Shown one piece after another: positions 50,001 to 59,938 of a stretch of 64,000 nucleotides of DNA. Position 1 is the stretch's first letter. Each line of letters starts with the position of its first letter. Location: NCBI GenBank assembly GCA_029948255.1, contig JALIZF010001748.1, forward strand, positions 621,289-685,288, written 5' to 3'. This DNA comes from Telmatactis stephensoni (taxonomy: Eukaryota > Cnidaria > Anthozoa > Actiniaria > Isophelliidae). Made by a program: the position numbers and the translations under genes. The notes under the pieces are model-generated. The model was not told where the DNA came from. It made no database searches and was given only the letters and a program-made list of their open reading frames with translations.

Positions 50001-53000
50001 CTGGAGGCATTTTGGGGTAGAGGCTGGTAACATAACTATTCTAAACCGATTTTTCATGCTGAATGCGAATATGACTGTTACCAAGACGTATTCTGCAATC
50101 TTATACGTGTAAATGACGTATTTTGTGAATTGCTACAGTCATTTCTACTAACGGCTTTTTCATGTAATTCCAAAAGCTCCCAAACTTAAAAACAATTACC
50201 ATAGCTGGAAAGAGCATATCAAAATCAGCAAAACTGTGAAGTTTAAAGGATATCAGTTGAAAAATCAAGGAGATACGAATTTTCAAAAAACGAAATTTTG
50301 TATGAAAACACTTACAGTTATGCAAGAGATACTAACAAATTTCGATTTTTGAAAATTCGTATCTCCTTCAGTTTTCAACTGATATCCTTCAAACTTCACA
50401 GTTTTGCTGATTTTGATATGCTCTTTCCAGCTATGGTAATTGTTTTTAAGTTTGGGAACTTTTGAAATTACATGAAAAAGCCGTTAGTATGAAATGACTG
50501 TAGCAATTCACAAAATACGTCATTTACACGTATAAGATTGCAGAATACGTCTTGGTAACAGTCATATTCGCATTCAGCATGAAAAATCGGTTTAGAATAG
50601 TTATGTTACCAGCCTCTACCCCAAAATGCCTTCTGCACTTTTTGCGATCGACTTTTTCAGTTTTGCGCCTTGTCTAATTAACTTCTCACGGACAACATCA
50701 ACTTTCAAGATTTACTAAACCTCCAATAGTTTTTATCAAGAGACCATAATACTAAGAGAGCGAAACTCAGTATTGATGTCTGTGCGATGTTCGTGGCGGC
50801 TAAGGCTGTTTTTAGTAACTTCGCCATCGCGCGCGCAAGGTTCTTAAACAATAGAATTCAAAGCCGAAACCAAGGAGGGGCCGAAACCAAACAGTCCCGT
50901 CCGCGCGCACGTCAAAAATCAAATTCTATTGGTTGAGGGCCTTGCGCGCGCGATGGCGAAGTTACTAAAAATAGGCTTAGTCGCCGCGAACATCGCACAG
51001 ACATCAATGCTGAGTTTCGCTCTCTTAGTATTATGGTCTCTTGATTTTATTTAAAACCTCCGAGCATGCGCAATGCATTTTTCAGCCCTGTCACGCAGGC
51101 TAATTAACGTATAAATGCATTCTCATCGCGATCTCCATGTAAACGTTACTACCCGAAAATAAAGTATACCGTCGGCCCTTAATGGACTGCAGTCCAGGAA
51201 ACAATCGCTTATGATAAAACAGCCTCAATTTTCTTAATTCTCTCTAAAATTACCACTAGCTTTACTGGTGATTCTTGAAGTGCGCGCAATTTTCAATTTC
51301 TAGAATCCATGTTTTTGTCTTAGTTTATTCGATATACGTAGCCTGCGTAATGGGCTCTAATGGGGGAGAGGGGAGGGAAGGGACTGGATACTCCCTTCCA
51401 TTCCCCTCCCCTCCCCTCTCCCCACCCTCAGAGTTTGATGACCACGTACGGTTCGTTATTGGCGTGACGTTGCGTTATTAATCACTATCTGGGAGCCAAA
51501 TCTCTGGCACCCAGGATAAGACTGAGTACGTACGTGCGCTCTCGTACGTCTGTACGTTTTTCCATCTGGACTCGATATATACATATGTATGGAAAAACAG
51601 GCCCTAGGAATACGCGGTATGATAAATTTCACATACCCCTGGAGTAATGTTTCGTTGGTGTGTCTGAAAAAAGAGTTTTACTTGTTATTTTCAGAATGAC
51701 GTTAACTATGAAGAAAACCCCTTTGATGAACATGAAATACAAAAGAGATTTGTTTATGGAAATGGTAAGCGATCCCGCCATGCTTCCACGGAAAACCATG
51801 AAATGACCACGGAAAACGATCTTGTAAAAAGACTTGTATATGAACTAAAGGGGAAACGGTCGCCCAGTACTGCAAAGAAAGTTCAAGAATGGATAACAAA
51901 TGATCTAGAAAAGAGGTTTGTTTATGGAAATGGAAAACGATCCCGCCATGCTGCCACAGAAAACCATGAAACGGTTGCAGACGATCTTGTAAAAAGATTT
52001 GTGTACGGAAATGGAAAACGATCGCCCTTCCCTGCTACTGAAGACGACGATGATCTGGAAAAGAGATTTGTCTACGGAAATGGGAAACGATCTCACCAAA
52101 TTGCCACGGAAAACCAAGATGAAATGGAAAAGAGATTTGTCTACGGAAATGGAAAACGATCTTATCATCCTGCCACGGAAAACCAAGATGAAATCGAAAA
52201 GAGATTTGTCTACGGAAATGGAAAACGATCTTACCATGCTGCCACGGAAAACCAAGATGAAATGGAAAAGAGATTTGTCTACGGAAATGGAAAACGCTCC
52301 CACCAAGTTGCCACGGAAAACCAAGATGGAATGGAAAAGAGATTTGTCTACGGAAATGGAAAACGATCTTACCATGCTGCCACGGAAAACCAAGATGGAA
52401 TGGAAAAGAGATTTGTCTACGGAAATGGAAAACGATCTCGCCATGCTGCCACGGAAAACCAAGATGGAATGGAAAAGAGATTTGTCTACGGAAATGGAAA
52501 ACGATCTCGCCATGCTGCCACGGAAAACCAAGATGGAATGGAAAAGAGATTTGTCTACGGAAATGGAAAACGATCTCGCCATGCTGCAACGGAAAACCAA
52601 GATGAAATGGAAAAGAGATTTGTCTACGGAAATGGAAAACGATCTCGCCACGCTGCCACGGAAAACCACGATGAAATCGAAAAGCGATTTGTCTACGGAA
52701 ATGGGAAACGATCTCACCATGCTGCCACGGAAAACCAAGATGGAATGGAAAAGAGATTTGTCTACGGAAATGGAAAACGATCCAACCACGCTGCCACGGA
52801 AAACCACGATGAAATCGAAAAGCGATTTGTCTACGGAAATGGGAAACGATCTCACCATGCTGCCACGGAAAACCAAGATGGAATGGAAAAGAGATTTGTC
52901 TACGGAAATGGAAAACGATCCAACCATGCTGCCACGGAAAACCAAGATGGAATGGAAAAGAGATTTGTCTACGGAAATGGAAAACGATCCAACCATGCTG

Positions 53001-53251
53001 CCACGGAAAACCAAGATGAAATCGAAAAGAGATTTGTCTATGGAAATGGAAAACGATCTCACCATGCTGCCACGGAAGATGGAATGGAAAAGAGATTTGT
53101 CTACGGAAATGGAAAACGATCTAACCATGCTGCCACGGAAAACCAAGATGGGATGGAAAAGAGATTTGTCTACGGAAATGGAAAACGCTCCCATCTGTTA
53201 TCCACTGATAACCACAATACGTTACTGGACATTTCTACAAGGTACGTATAA
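47097..53251 (+). CDS. Neuropeptide precursor, 20 copies of FVYGNGKR (predicts FVYGN-amide)
   Basis: The exons are 47097-47163, 47235-47302 and 51695-53251, with GT/AG junctions and matching phases, giving about 563 residues. Residues 1-20 (MESTSLSLLLFFFFLCSSSA) are a clear signal peptide. A short propeptide follows, then 20 intact FVYGNGKR units and one divergent LVYELKGKR. Each is preceded by KR and followed by KR, with 13-residue acidic spacers of the type SRHAATENQDGME. Known logic of prohormone processing (cleavage at KR, C-terminal glycine as amide donor) predicts FVYGN-NH2, and possibly free spacer peptides. The core FVYGNG is invariant in all 20 while the spacers vary, so the peptide appears selected. 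AG at 53240-53241 followed by GTACGT is a good donor and AG at 53762-53763 an acceptor; splicing there would end the protein at ...ISTR instead of ...ISTRYV. I do not recognise this as one of the named cnidarian families (RFamide, GLWamide, PRGamide). Confidence 0.93.
48843..49450 (+). repeat. Three direct repeats in intron 2 of the neuropeptide gene
   Basis: GACAATCGATTTGAAAGTGT with AGTTTTGAGACGACGCAGGA and CTACAGCGTGACGTCATCAG occurs at 48891 and 49059, period 168. A third, diverged copy from about 49190 is interrupted after GATTTGAAAGT by the MITE at 49262-49389. It resumes with TATGACACGGCGCAGGATTA. Confidence 0.85.
49262..49389. mobile_element. MITE with GGGCCGGTTGTACGAAGG ends
   Basis: GGGGCCGGTTGTACGAAGG mirrors CCTTCGTACAACCGGGCCC, with internal TTATCC(A/G)G(C/T)GGATAA palindromes. 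It sits inside the third copy of a tandem duplication, so the two intact copies show the pre-insertion sequence. Confidence 0.88.
49655..49790. mobile_element. Foldback MITE
   Basis: AGCCTGCGTAGCAAACG and CGCTTCCTACGCAGGCT form the ends. Inside, GGGAGATTGGGTTTCCTGTG mirrors ACACAGGAAACCCAATCCC. It abuts the family C element. Confidence 0.8.
50004..50632. repeat. Near-perfect 300-bp-arm hairpin
   Basis: AGGCATTTTGGGGTAGAGGC at the left mirrors GCCTCTACCCCAAAATGCCT at the right. The arms (50004-50300 and 50335-50632) have few visible mismatches and a loop of about 35 bp. Confidence 0.92.
50735..51045. repeat. Second long hairpin (130-bp arms)
   Basis: ATCAAGAGACCATAATACTA with AGAGAGCGAAACTCAG mirrors CTGAGTTTCGCTCTCTTAGT with ATTATGGTCTCTTGAT. 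The arms include CGCGCGCGATGGCGAAGTTA-type sequence near the loop. Confidence 0.9.
51340..51432. repeat. G-rich/C-rich hairpin
   Basis: GGGGGAGAGGGGAGGGAAGG faces CCCTTCCATTCCCCTCCCCT with CCCCTCTCCCC. It lies about 260 bp before the large neuropeptide exon. Confidence 0.75.
52067..53188 (+). repeat. Coding 69-bp minisatellite in the neuropeptide exon
   Basis: TTTGTCTACGGAAATGG starts at 52067 and every 69 bp thereafter through 53033, then after one 63-bp unit at 53096 and again at 53165: 17 homogenised copies. The three earlier copies (near 51746, 51916 and 52000) have irregular spacing and more divergent spacers. The period is a multiple of 3, so frames on both strands stay open, but only the plus frame with KR sites is meaningful. 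Confidence 0.95.
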
Positions 53252-54052
53252 GAACTGGAAACTCATTACACTGTGACATGCACATTCAACCAAGACCACC
53301 CAAACAATCAAGTTCCCTAGGTACGTCCTAAACAACAGAATGATGGCGAATTTCTTCGTCTTCTTGTCAATCGCGGATGTATAGAGCAAACTTCATGAAC
53401 ATTTGTTTGGGTGCATGGTCTCGAATGGTGTAGTCGCATTGTAATCCTCACCCCCACCCCCCTGAAATTCTGTTTGGACTTGATAAGTTCTCCATTTGGA
53501 CTTAATTTAAAACAAGCGCGTGTTCCGATTTCTAACAATTAAAGCTGAAAAACGAACGAAGTCTTTAACAAAAGTGCAAAAATTAAGCCCGTTTCTGAAA
53601 AGTCAAGGAAAAAACACAAAGTATCTGAATTAAAAGTTGTAGGTTACTGGTTCTATCGCTTGTACCAAAGTTATTTTTTCTTTCAAAATTATGATCTTTT
53701 GAGGACGTACGGTCGTTTTCCATCCTTGTTGCGATTACTAAGTATAACTTATTTATTTTTTAGGTAGACGTAATATCAAATAGCTATGCATACTCCACGC
53801 TTTACGTTACAAGAGACATAGGAGATTATAGAGATTATCAAGCAGCAAATACTAGTTGTAGTTAACCATTCATCGTCAAATGACTGTGATTCAAAATGTA
53901 TGCAAACATTTTTCCGAAGAAAAAATAGCTTCATCTTGATGTAAAAAGATTAGAGGTTAGATCTTTTTTGGGGGAGAGGAATTGACCACACCCCCTATAT
54001 TTCTGAAGTAAATTGACAACGTGAGGGCTAGGGAGTTAGAACAGAAAACCCC
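53252..54052 (+). other. 3' flank of the neuropeptide gene
   Basis: An acceptor (TTATTTTTTAG) at 53753-53763 could open a mostly untranslated last exon from 53764. No clear AATAAA was seen. No other gene. Confidence 0.4.
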
Positions 54053-54285
54053 CTTAGACCTAATTCAGACACGCCGTACCAGACATGCATACTGTACCAA
54101 ACTGTTGCCATGAAATACAAGGACGGCCTTGGCGTCTGGATAGATTTGGAACTGCATGCTGGTTCGATTTAGAACGCCTAGGCGATATATTCAGCACACC
54201 AGAGCCAGCTAATAATATGGCTTTGACTAGAATTTGAATTGAGAACGGCACGCATGGAAAGTATGGCGTCTGAAGTAGGTCTTAG
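54053..54285. mobile_element. MITE with TTAGACCTAATTCAGAC ends
   Basis: TTAGACCTAATTCAGACACG with CCGTAC mirrors GTATGGCGTCTGAAGTAGGT with CTTA. No ORF. Confidence 0.8.
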
Positions 54286-54307
54286 GAATCAGACCTTGTG
54301 AATTGTA

Positions 54308-54807
54308 TATATAGCTATTTCAAAAAGGTTGACGGGGCGAATGGCGATTGGTAACTGCATGCACGACCGAAAGGGACTGTGGTCACGCTATTAGATCGCT
54401 ATTCGGTCGGCGGGAGATATGAATCGCCTATCGACCACTTTGTCCAATAAGGTCTTAACTGCATGATACCGGCATTGCTTGTGTATTTAATTACAGCCAA
54501 AATCGTTGCATCGCGACCAGCAAATTACAAATTTTGTTTTGAATTTGGGTTTTTCTGAGCCGTCAATCAGTTTGGGGGCGGAGCTTCTTTCAAATCAACC
54601 AATCACTGAACGAGTTCGTGAAAGCTCCGCCCCCAAGAATGATGGACGGATCAGAAAAGACCAAAATCTTACCGACGTTGGAGGTCGCGATGCAACGATT
54701 TTCGCTGTAATGAAAATGAAGCAATTCTTGTTCCCCCAAATTTTCTTTCGGTCGTGCAATTGCTATTCGCCATTCGCCTCGTCAACCTTTTTCGAAATAG
54801 CTATATA
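54308..54807. mobile_element. Outer MITE with a nested TA-flanked MITE
   Basis: TATATAGCTATTTCAAAAAG with GTTGACGGGGCGAATGGCGA is mirrored by TCGCCATTCGCCTCGTCAAC with CTTTTTCGAAATAGCTATAT. Arms are about 65 bp. The element at 54494-54707 is inserted inside. Confidence 0.88.
54494..54707. mobile_element. TA-flanked (mariner-like) MITE, copy 2, nested
   Basis: The ends are CAGCCAAAATCGTTGCATCG and (inverted) CAGCGAAAATCGTTGCATCG, bounded by TA (54492-54493 and 54708-54709). It is 214 bp long, collinear with copy 1 at 36204. Confidence 0.9.
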
Positions 54808-56039
54808 CAACTAGGGCTCAGTTTTATCGAAAGCGCGTTAGTCGTAACTCAGAGTTACCATTGATTTAACCCAGGGTTTGTGCTAACCCACACGTGTGCA
54901 AAACGTTCAAACGAAAGTAAAGGAATCCTTTAAGTGTCAAACGTTCATCTTTGGTGGACTTCGCAGCACTTTGTATGCCTCAACTGCCTTTAGTTTTCAC
55001 TCTCAGTTTTTCTTATACTCTGAGAAAAACAGTGTGAAAGCTAAGGAATATTTCCATAGATTCATTCGGTAAACCTCAGGGAGCCCAAGCTGTACAATTT
55101 TTGTATTTAAAATATATACCTGATTTATCCCAGGTTTATAGGGTTTCACGATGATCGCGTTTTGTAAAATTAGTAAATTACACTCGGGAACAGTTTTGAC
55201 ATACAATGCTATTAGGTTTGATTTTCTGTGCAATTTTGCTTTGGAAAATTTACGCATGCGCAGTTGTTTTGCACGCGTGTGGCGCTTACCCGCTTTCGAA
55301 CAACCTAACCCGCGGGTCGGGAAGAGCATAAACAGGAGGAGACTCCGCGCGCGCCTGGATAAATTTTTCGGTCAACGAATTATTCGGCAAGTGGCTTTTC
55401 GGTCACATCACGTGACGCGAGTGTCTCCTGATTAAACTCTCCTGATACAATTCACAATATCGTTTCCTTGGGTATATGCGCAAGTGGAGAAATGTACCGC
55501 GTCGCGGAAGCAAAATGTCTCTTGGAAGCCAAATATTCCAGCTTCCACATGGTACTACCTACGCCGCGACGCGCAAACGACTCGACTCGTTTGCACATGA
55601 ATTTTGACTTGTTTGCACATATAAATTTTGAATTAGCCTGCGTGGCCAGCCCTGGGCAAGATTGAAGGGTATGGAAGGAGAAGGGGGACTTTCCTAACCC
55701 TTCCCCTCCCCCCTCGATCTCCAAGGACCAATCACGGGGGCTAATATGAATGGATGAAGTAAGAATAGACTTGTTTTCGCAAAAGAAAACGACGCTATAC
55801 AAGCTGCACCATTCAAACTTAATATGCGCAGAAATAGTAAGAAGCATAAATACATGTACGGTTGGAGGTCTGAAGAACTCCTTGCCCAATGAAATACAAT
55901 TAGGTCTCATACGCAATTCTATTATAGAATGTACAGTGTGTGTATATGGGTTTTATGAATAAACATTTGATTTGGAATTTCGTCATATACCTTGTATCGA
56001 TTCTAGATCTTCGTTGCTACTTGTAGCTTGTCGCGTTTT
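54808..56039. other. Intergenic sequence without a supported gene
   Basis: It contains short repeat-like phrases (AGCCTGCGTGGCCAGCCCTG near 55635; C-rich and G-rich tracts) but no exon chain. Open frames near 55150-55435 and 55452-55916 lack coding character. Confidence 0.55.
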
Positions 56040-56170
56040 AGGGCCCGTTCAAATGAAGGCGAGTTGTCCCTGGTAGCAGGGATAACGCTTTTGTTTTGTG
56101 TCCCCCAGGGAAGAGAAAACAAGGGTTATCCCTGCTACCGGGGACAACTCGCCTTCATGTAAACGAGCCT
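56040..56170. mobile_element. Foldback MITE family A, copy 3
   Basis: AGGGCCCGTTCAAATGAAGG with CGAGTTGTCCCTGGTAGCAG is mirrored by CTGCTACCGGGGACAACTCG with CCTTCATGTAAACGAGCCT. The centre is TGTGTCCCCCAGGGAA. Confidence 0.88.
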
Positions 56171-56507
56171 TTACTCCACTACGCACTCTTCAGTCTATTT
56201 CTTTTTCGAAAATATTTCCGTCGCCTAATTGATTACCAAATCCACTTTTGCGAAAATCACAAATTGAGGCAATATTTATATATATTTGGAAATTCCTCGC
56301 TTCTAATTTGCTTTTGTCTGCTCTCTGTTACTGATAAACCCTCACCCTCCCACTTTTTAAAGGATATTTGCTTTTGGCTTTAAAAAAAGAAAACCACCGC
56401 AAAACAATAGCTTTTGTCATGGTTTATTTTTCCCTGTTTAAGAATTATTTAAAACCCATTAGTGCCGTATTGGCGACTAAATGACGCGACTATACAAGAT
56501 TGTGATA

Positions 56508-56642
56508 CAACAGTTTTCGTATGACTGTGACAACAGCACCGTCAAGGCATGGCACAGTCACAGCAGGAATTTCGAATGTTTTATAGACACCGAACTGTCA
56601 CGGCACGGCACGGCGCGTTTCACACTCATACGAAAACTGTTC
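56508..56642. mobile_element. Foldback MITE
   Basis: AACAGTTTTCGTATGACTGT mirrors ACTCATACGAAAACTGTT, with inner GGCATGGCACAGTCACAG / CTGTCACGGCACGGCACGG. Confidence 0.75.
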
Positions 56643-56917
56643 TTTGGTTAAGACACTATACGAAGTAGAGAAATAGTCAAGTGGGGAGAGCTTGGTCACA
56701 AGATATGTTGTAGTCTGAAATTATCCACTGGTTGAAATTCTCAAAGAATGTTTTTTCTATCCACATGCAATTCTTTCAATTTACTTTCAATTTAATCCTC
56801 AAAAGCTACCTCAAATAGCTACCAATTCTAACCTAACCCTTAAAAACCGATTAAGTGGAAAATATCGAACTACAACATGTTAAAGACCGTATGTCATATG
56901 CAGGGTGAAGAGTTGTG

Positions 56918-57008
56918 TCCCTCGCAGCCGCTACCAGTGTCGTCACGCAACGCTTTCTCCCCTAAGCAGAAAGCGTTGCGTGACGACACTGGTAGCGACC
57001 GCAAGGGA
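56918..57008. repeat. Near-perfect 91-bp hairpin
   Basis: TCCCTCGCAGCCGCTACCAG with TGTCGTCACGCAACGCTTTC is mirrored by GAAAGCGTTGCGTGACGACA with CTGGTAGCGACCGCAAGGGA. The loop is about 10 nt. Confidence 0.92.
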
Positions 57009-57290
57009 GACTAGGTGAAAAGTCTATTGGGACTGGATACGAGAATGGACGTTGAAAAATGGCTGAGTACAGTTTCGTGTCTTAACCTTCCCTAATACAT
57101 TTGAATTCAAAAAATAAAGTTGACTTTGCATCACATAATCCCATTACAATAAATATTTTTCTATTTCATTTAATACTCGTTCAGTACTTCTGAGTAATCG
57201 CTGTTTAGAAAAACGGCTGTAAATTTTCCCAACTCCTTTACGAACTCCAGTGCAGCTAACTTGAGTCTTCCAGCTAAATAGTATGGTAAA

Positions 57291-57509
57291 CAATAGTCCC
57301 CTTCACAGTTCCCTGCTCCATCTTGAAAGGAAGCCGTGCCGTTGCATCGAAGCGAGACGAACGGTGAGCGTGCAATGATAGATACCTTTTTTAACACCTA
57401 GGACAATTCTCAGGTCTCTATCAAGGCAAGCTCACCGTTCGTCTCGATTCGATGCAAAGGCATGGCTACCTTTCAAGATGGCACAGAGAACTGTGAAGGG
57501 AACTATTGC
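57291..57509. mobile_element. Foldback MITE
   Basis: CAATAGTCCCCTTCACAGTT with CCATCTTGAAAGGAAGCC and ATCGAAGCGAGACGAACGGT is mirrored in the right half, which ends AACTGTGAAGGGAACTATTG. Arms are about 85 bp. Confidence 0.85.
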
Positions 57510-58658
57510 GTAATTGCGCGAAGGTCAATGGGAAATACAACCATTTTTATACCTTGAGTTCCGAAAGGACCGTATTTTCCGCCATGCAAAGGCAAAGCGA
57601 GCCCTTTGTGAGAAAAAAATCTCCCTCTGGAACCCATAAGAAATGTCAAATTTCAAACTAAGCGAAACAGACGCTGAGACGACAAAGATTTATAGAGAAA
57701 GTTCTTGAGCGTCATACAAAAATAAAACAAGCATGAAGTTTTTTTCATATTTCTACTTGAAGGTAAGGGATAATAGCATATTATTTTGGATAATGCAATA
57801 GGACGTAATAAGTTATTTTTTGTAAAAGTTCTTTTCGTTCTCAGCGACGTCATTCGAGGGCTCCGTTTTTAACTTATTAAATAAATAGGAATTGTGAATT
57901 TTACTTTATCATATAATTTTTACCATTGTGCTTAGTAATAGATAAATGTATATTTGTGCATGATACCAATGAGCTTATTTTTCCTTCAGATTTTTTGTAC
58001 GTATTAGCAATCAATAACGATTGCTTTAAAATTGTGTTGCGTTTAAACCCGTGATGTCCTTGATATTTTTCTGCTTGATTTTTGAGTATTTGTTAAATAA
58101 GCAGGAAGAAAAACTATTTCTGGCATAAAATAGGGAAAGAGTTACATCAAGGGGAACATACAACCCCACCCAAATGTTCGGAAAGTACTCCCTCACCCGA
58201 AAATGGATGAACGAATACAAAATGAGAATGAAACAAGGGAAGGGAAGAGAAATTCTCTGATTCAAATGACGTGTAAGCATTATTATATCAAGCAGTATAG
58301 AATCTCAAGGCATATGGTGGCATTAGCTTGTTTTGTAGACTCAATTTTCACCACGCTCGGAAATCTCGCCAAAGAAATTTTGGCAAGATTTTCGTTCGAG
58401 CGTAGAAAATTTGACTCTGCAAACCAGGCTAACGTGGCACTCCTTACGATTTGTACACATTCTAGTTCTGTAATTCCCCATGCTAACAACTCTCATTTTC
58501 CAAAATTTATCATTTTTTCTACAATTCAAACTGACTCCTAGTCAAATCAAGATCATAAATGCTGATCCAGTGGATACATGTATTAGATAATGACACCACC
58601 CCAGTAAAACCCCAATAAAACTATGTGAGACTCTGGTTTTTGAAGGAAACCATGCTCC
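57510..58658. other. Intergenic sequence without a supported gene
   Basis: A partial palindrome around GAAATCTCGCCAAAGAAATTTTGGCAAGATTTTCG lies at 58360-58395. No exon chain found. Confidence 0.55.
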
Positions 58659-58977
58659 AATGGCCTTTTGGCAGGTCTTGCGTGACATTTTAAATTTTAA
58701 TCCACCAAAAACAAAAATATAACATTTGAAAAGAAAACACCAAAATTAGTAAAAGTTGAGATTTTGAAGTAGTTTCGATGAATAGCGCCAAAGTTATGGG
58801 CGGCTGAAGTTTGCTTTATTTGTATAGAAACGTTCATTGGTGAACCAACTTCGGCCATCGATAATTTTGGCGCCATTTATCGAAACTGCTTCAAAATCTC
58901 AACTTTTACTAATTTTGGTGTGTTCTTTTCAAATATTACATTTTTGTTTGTCACGAAAGACCTGCCAAAAGGCCATT
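58659..58977. mobile_element. Foldback element family D, copy 1
   Basis: AATGGCCTTTTGGCAGGTCT with TGCGTGACATTTTAAATTTT is mirrored on the right by GACCTGCCAAAAGGCCATT. Inner arms contain AGTAAAAGTTGAGATTTTGA. Its relative is at 63394-63789. Confidence 0.85.
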
Positions 58978-59268
58978 CTCCTATAACCCACAGAAGAGGA
59001 CAAAATGTACTTAAATTTCAGCCCAAGAGTTCCACAGGCAAATGAGAAACACTCTCTATTGATCAACAGGCACGTATCTTGGGATTTGACTAGAAATGAG
59101 TAAATATTGACTGACTGAATGCTGATTGGTTTAGATTTGAGAACACCTCCAGGGTGTCTATGTTAAACCTGACCAGCATCAAATAAAAAATGGTGGACAG
59201 ATATTTAAACCCTTTTTGAAGCAAAACAACAAAAAATACACACTAGAGGTGTATCTTACACTACAATT

Positions 59269-59420
59269 CAGTGGTGGATCCAGGGGGTCGAAGGGGTCCA
59301 CGGAACCCCCCTTGAAGGTTTTAAGCCATTTTTTGTCAAACATCGACCAAAGAATAGAGTATTATACAGCTGACTTTAAGAAATGGAACCCCCCTTGACA
59401 AAATCCTGGATCCGCCACTG
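59269..59420. mobile_element. MITE with CAGTGGTGGATCC ends (hAT-like)
   Basis: CAGTGGTGGATCCAGGGGGT mirrors CCTGGATCCGCCACTG. Inner arms are GGAACCCCCCTTGA on both sides. Related in terminal sequence to 7356-7746. Confidence 0.8.
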
Positions 59421-59938
59421 CAGTTAAGTGACAATTTGTAGTTAATGTGCACCAGATTATTATAATTTAATATCGGAATTAGAATTTGTAATCCCTTTTA
59501 AATAAAAAAACCCTGTAAAATTTGTTTAAGCATTGGTAGAAGTATTTATATTAATATGATATTATTAAGGTAAAAAGCGGACCAAAACTAACAAGTACAT
59601 CGTTAAGCCTGGCCTTCATGACAGACGGAAGCTATATACAGACTCACTAGTCACTCACAGGTGAGAAATGTAACACTAAGTTTGTGTATTTTGCTGCTGC
59701 TGACTGCTTTCGTCGATGTGAAAACCAGGCATATACGCACGTTTACTTTAATTTGTGTACCACAAGAAGTCCAATGAACTCAATTGATAAATAAATTAAG
59801 AATAGTTTATATAGGGATCACTGACTGACATATCAGGTATTCAATGTAAAGTGATACACCATGGCATAATTTAAACTGGAGCTTGCATAATTATGTTTAA
59901 ATCAGTTAATTGGGCTTCCTGTGGTTTAAATCCCCTCG

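Larger units (their letters stand above)
49788..51104. mobile_element. Foldback element family C, long copy with two inner hairpins
   Basis: The left end, GACACGAGCGAAAAACGTAT with TGCGCATGCTCG, mirrors the right end, CGAGCATGCGCAATGCATTT with TTCAGCCCTGTC. The left 170 bp matches 44896-45063 inverted. Between the ends lie two separate hairpins (50004-50632 and 50735-51045). The composite makes up much of intron 2 of the neuropeptide gene. Confidence 0.7.

Noticed and set aside
51905..53194. Long open frames on the minus strand and in another plus frame across the neuropeptide exon
   Set aside because: They arise because the 69-bp unit is a multiple of three, and they lack a start context, signal peptide or splice support.
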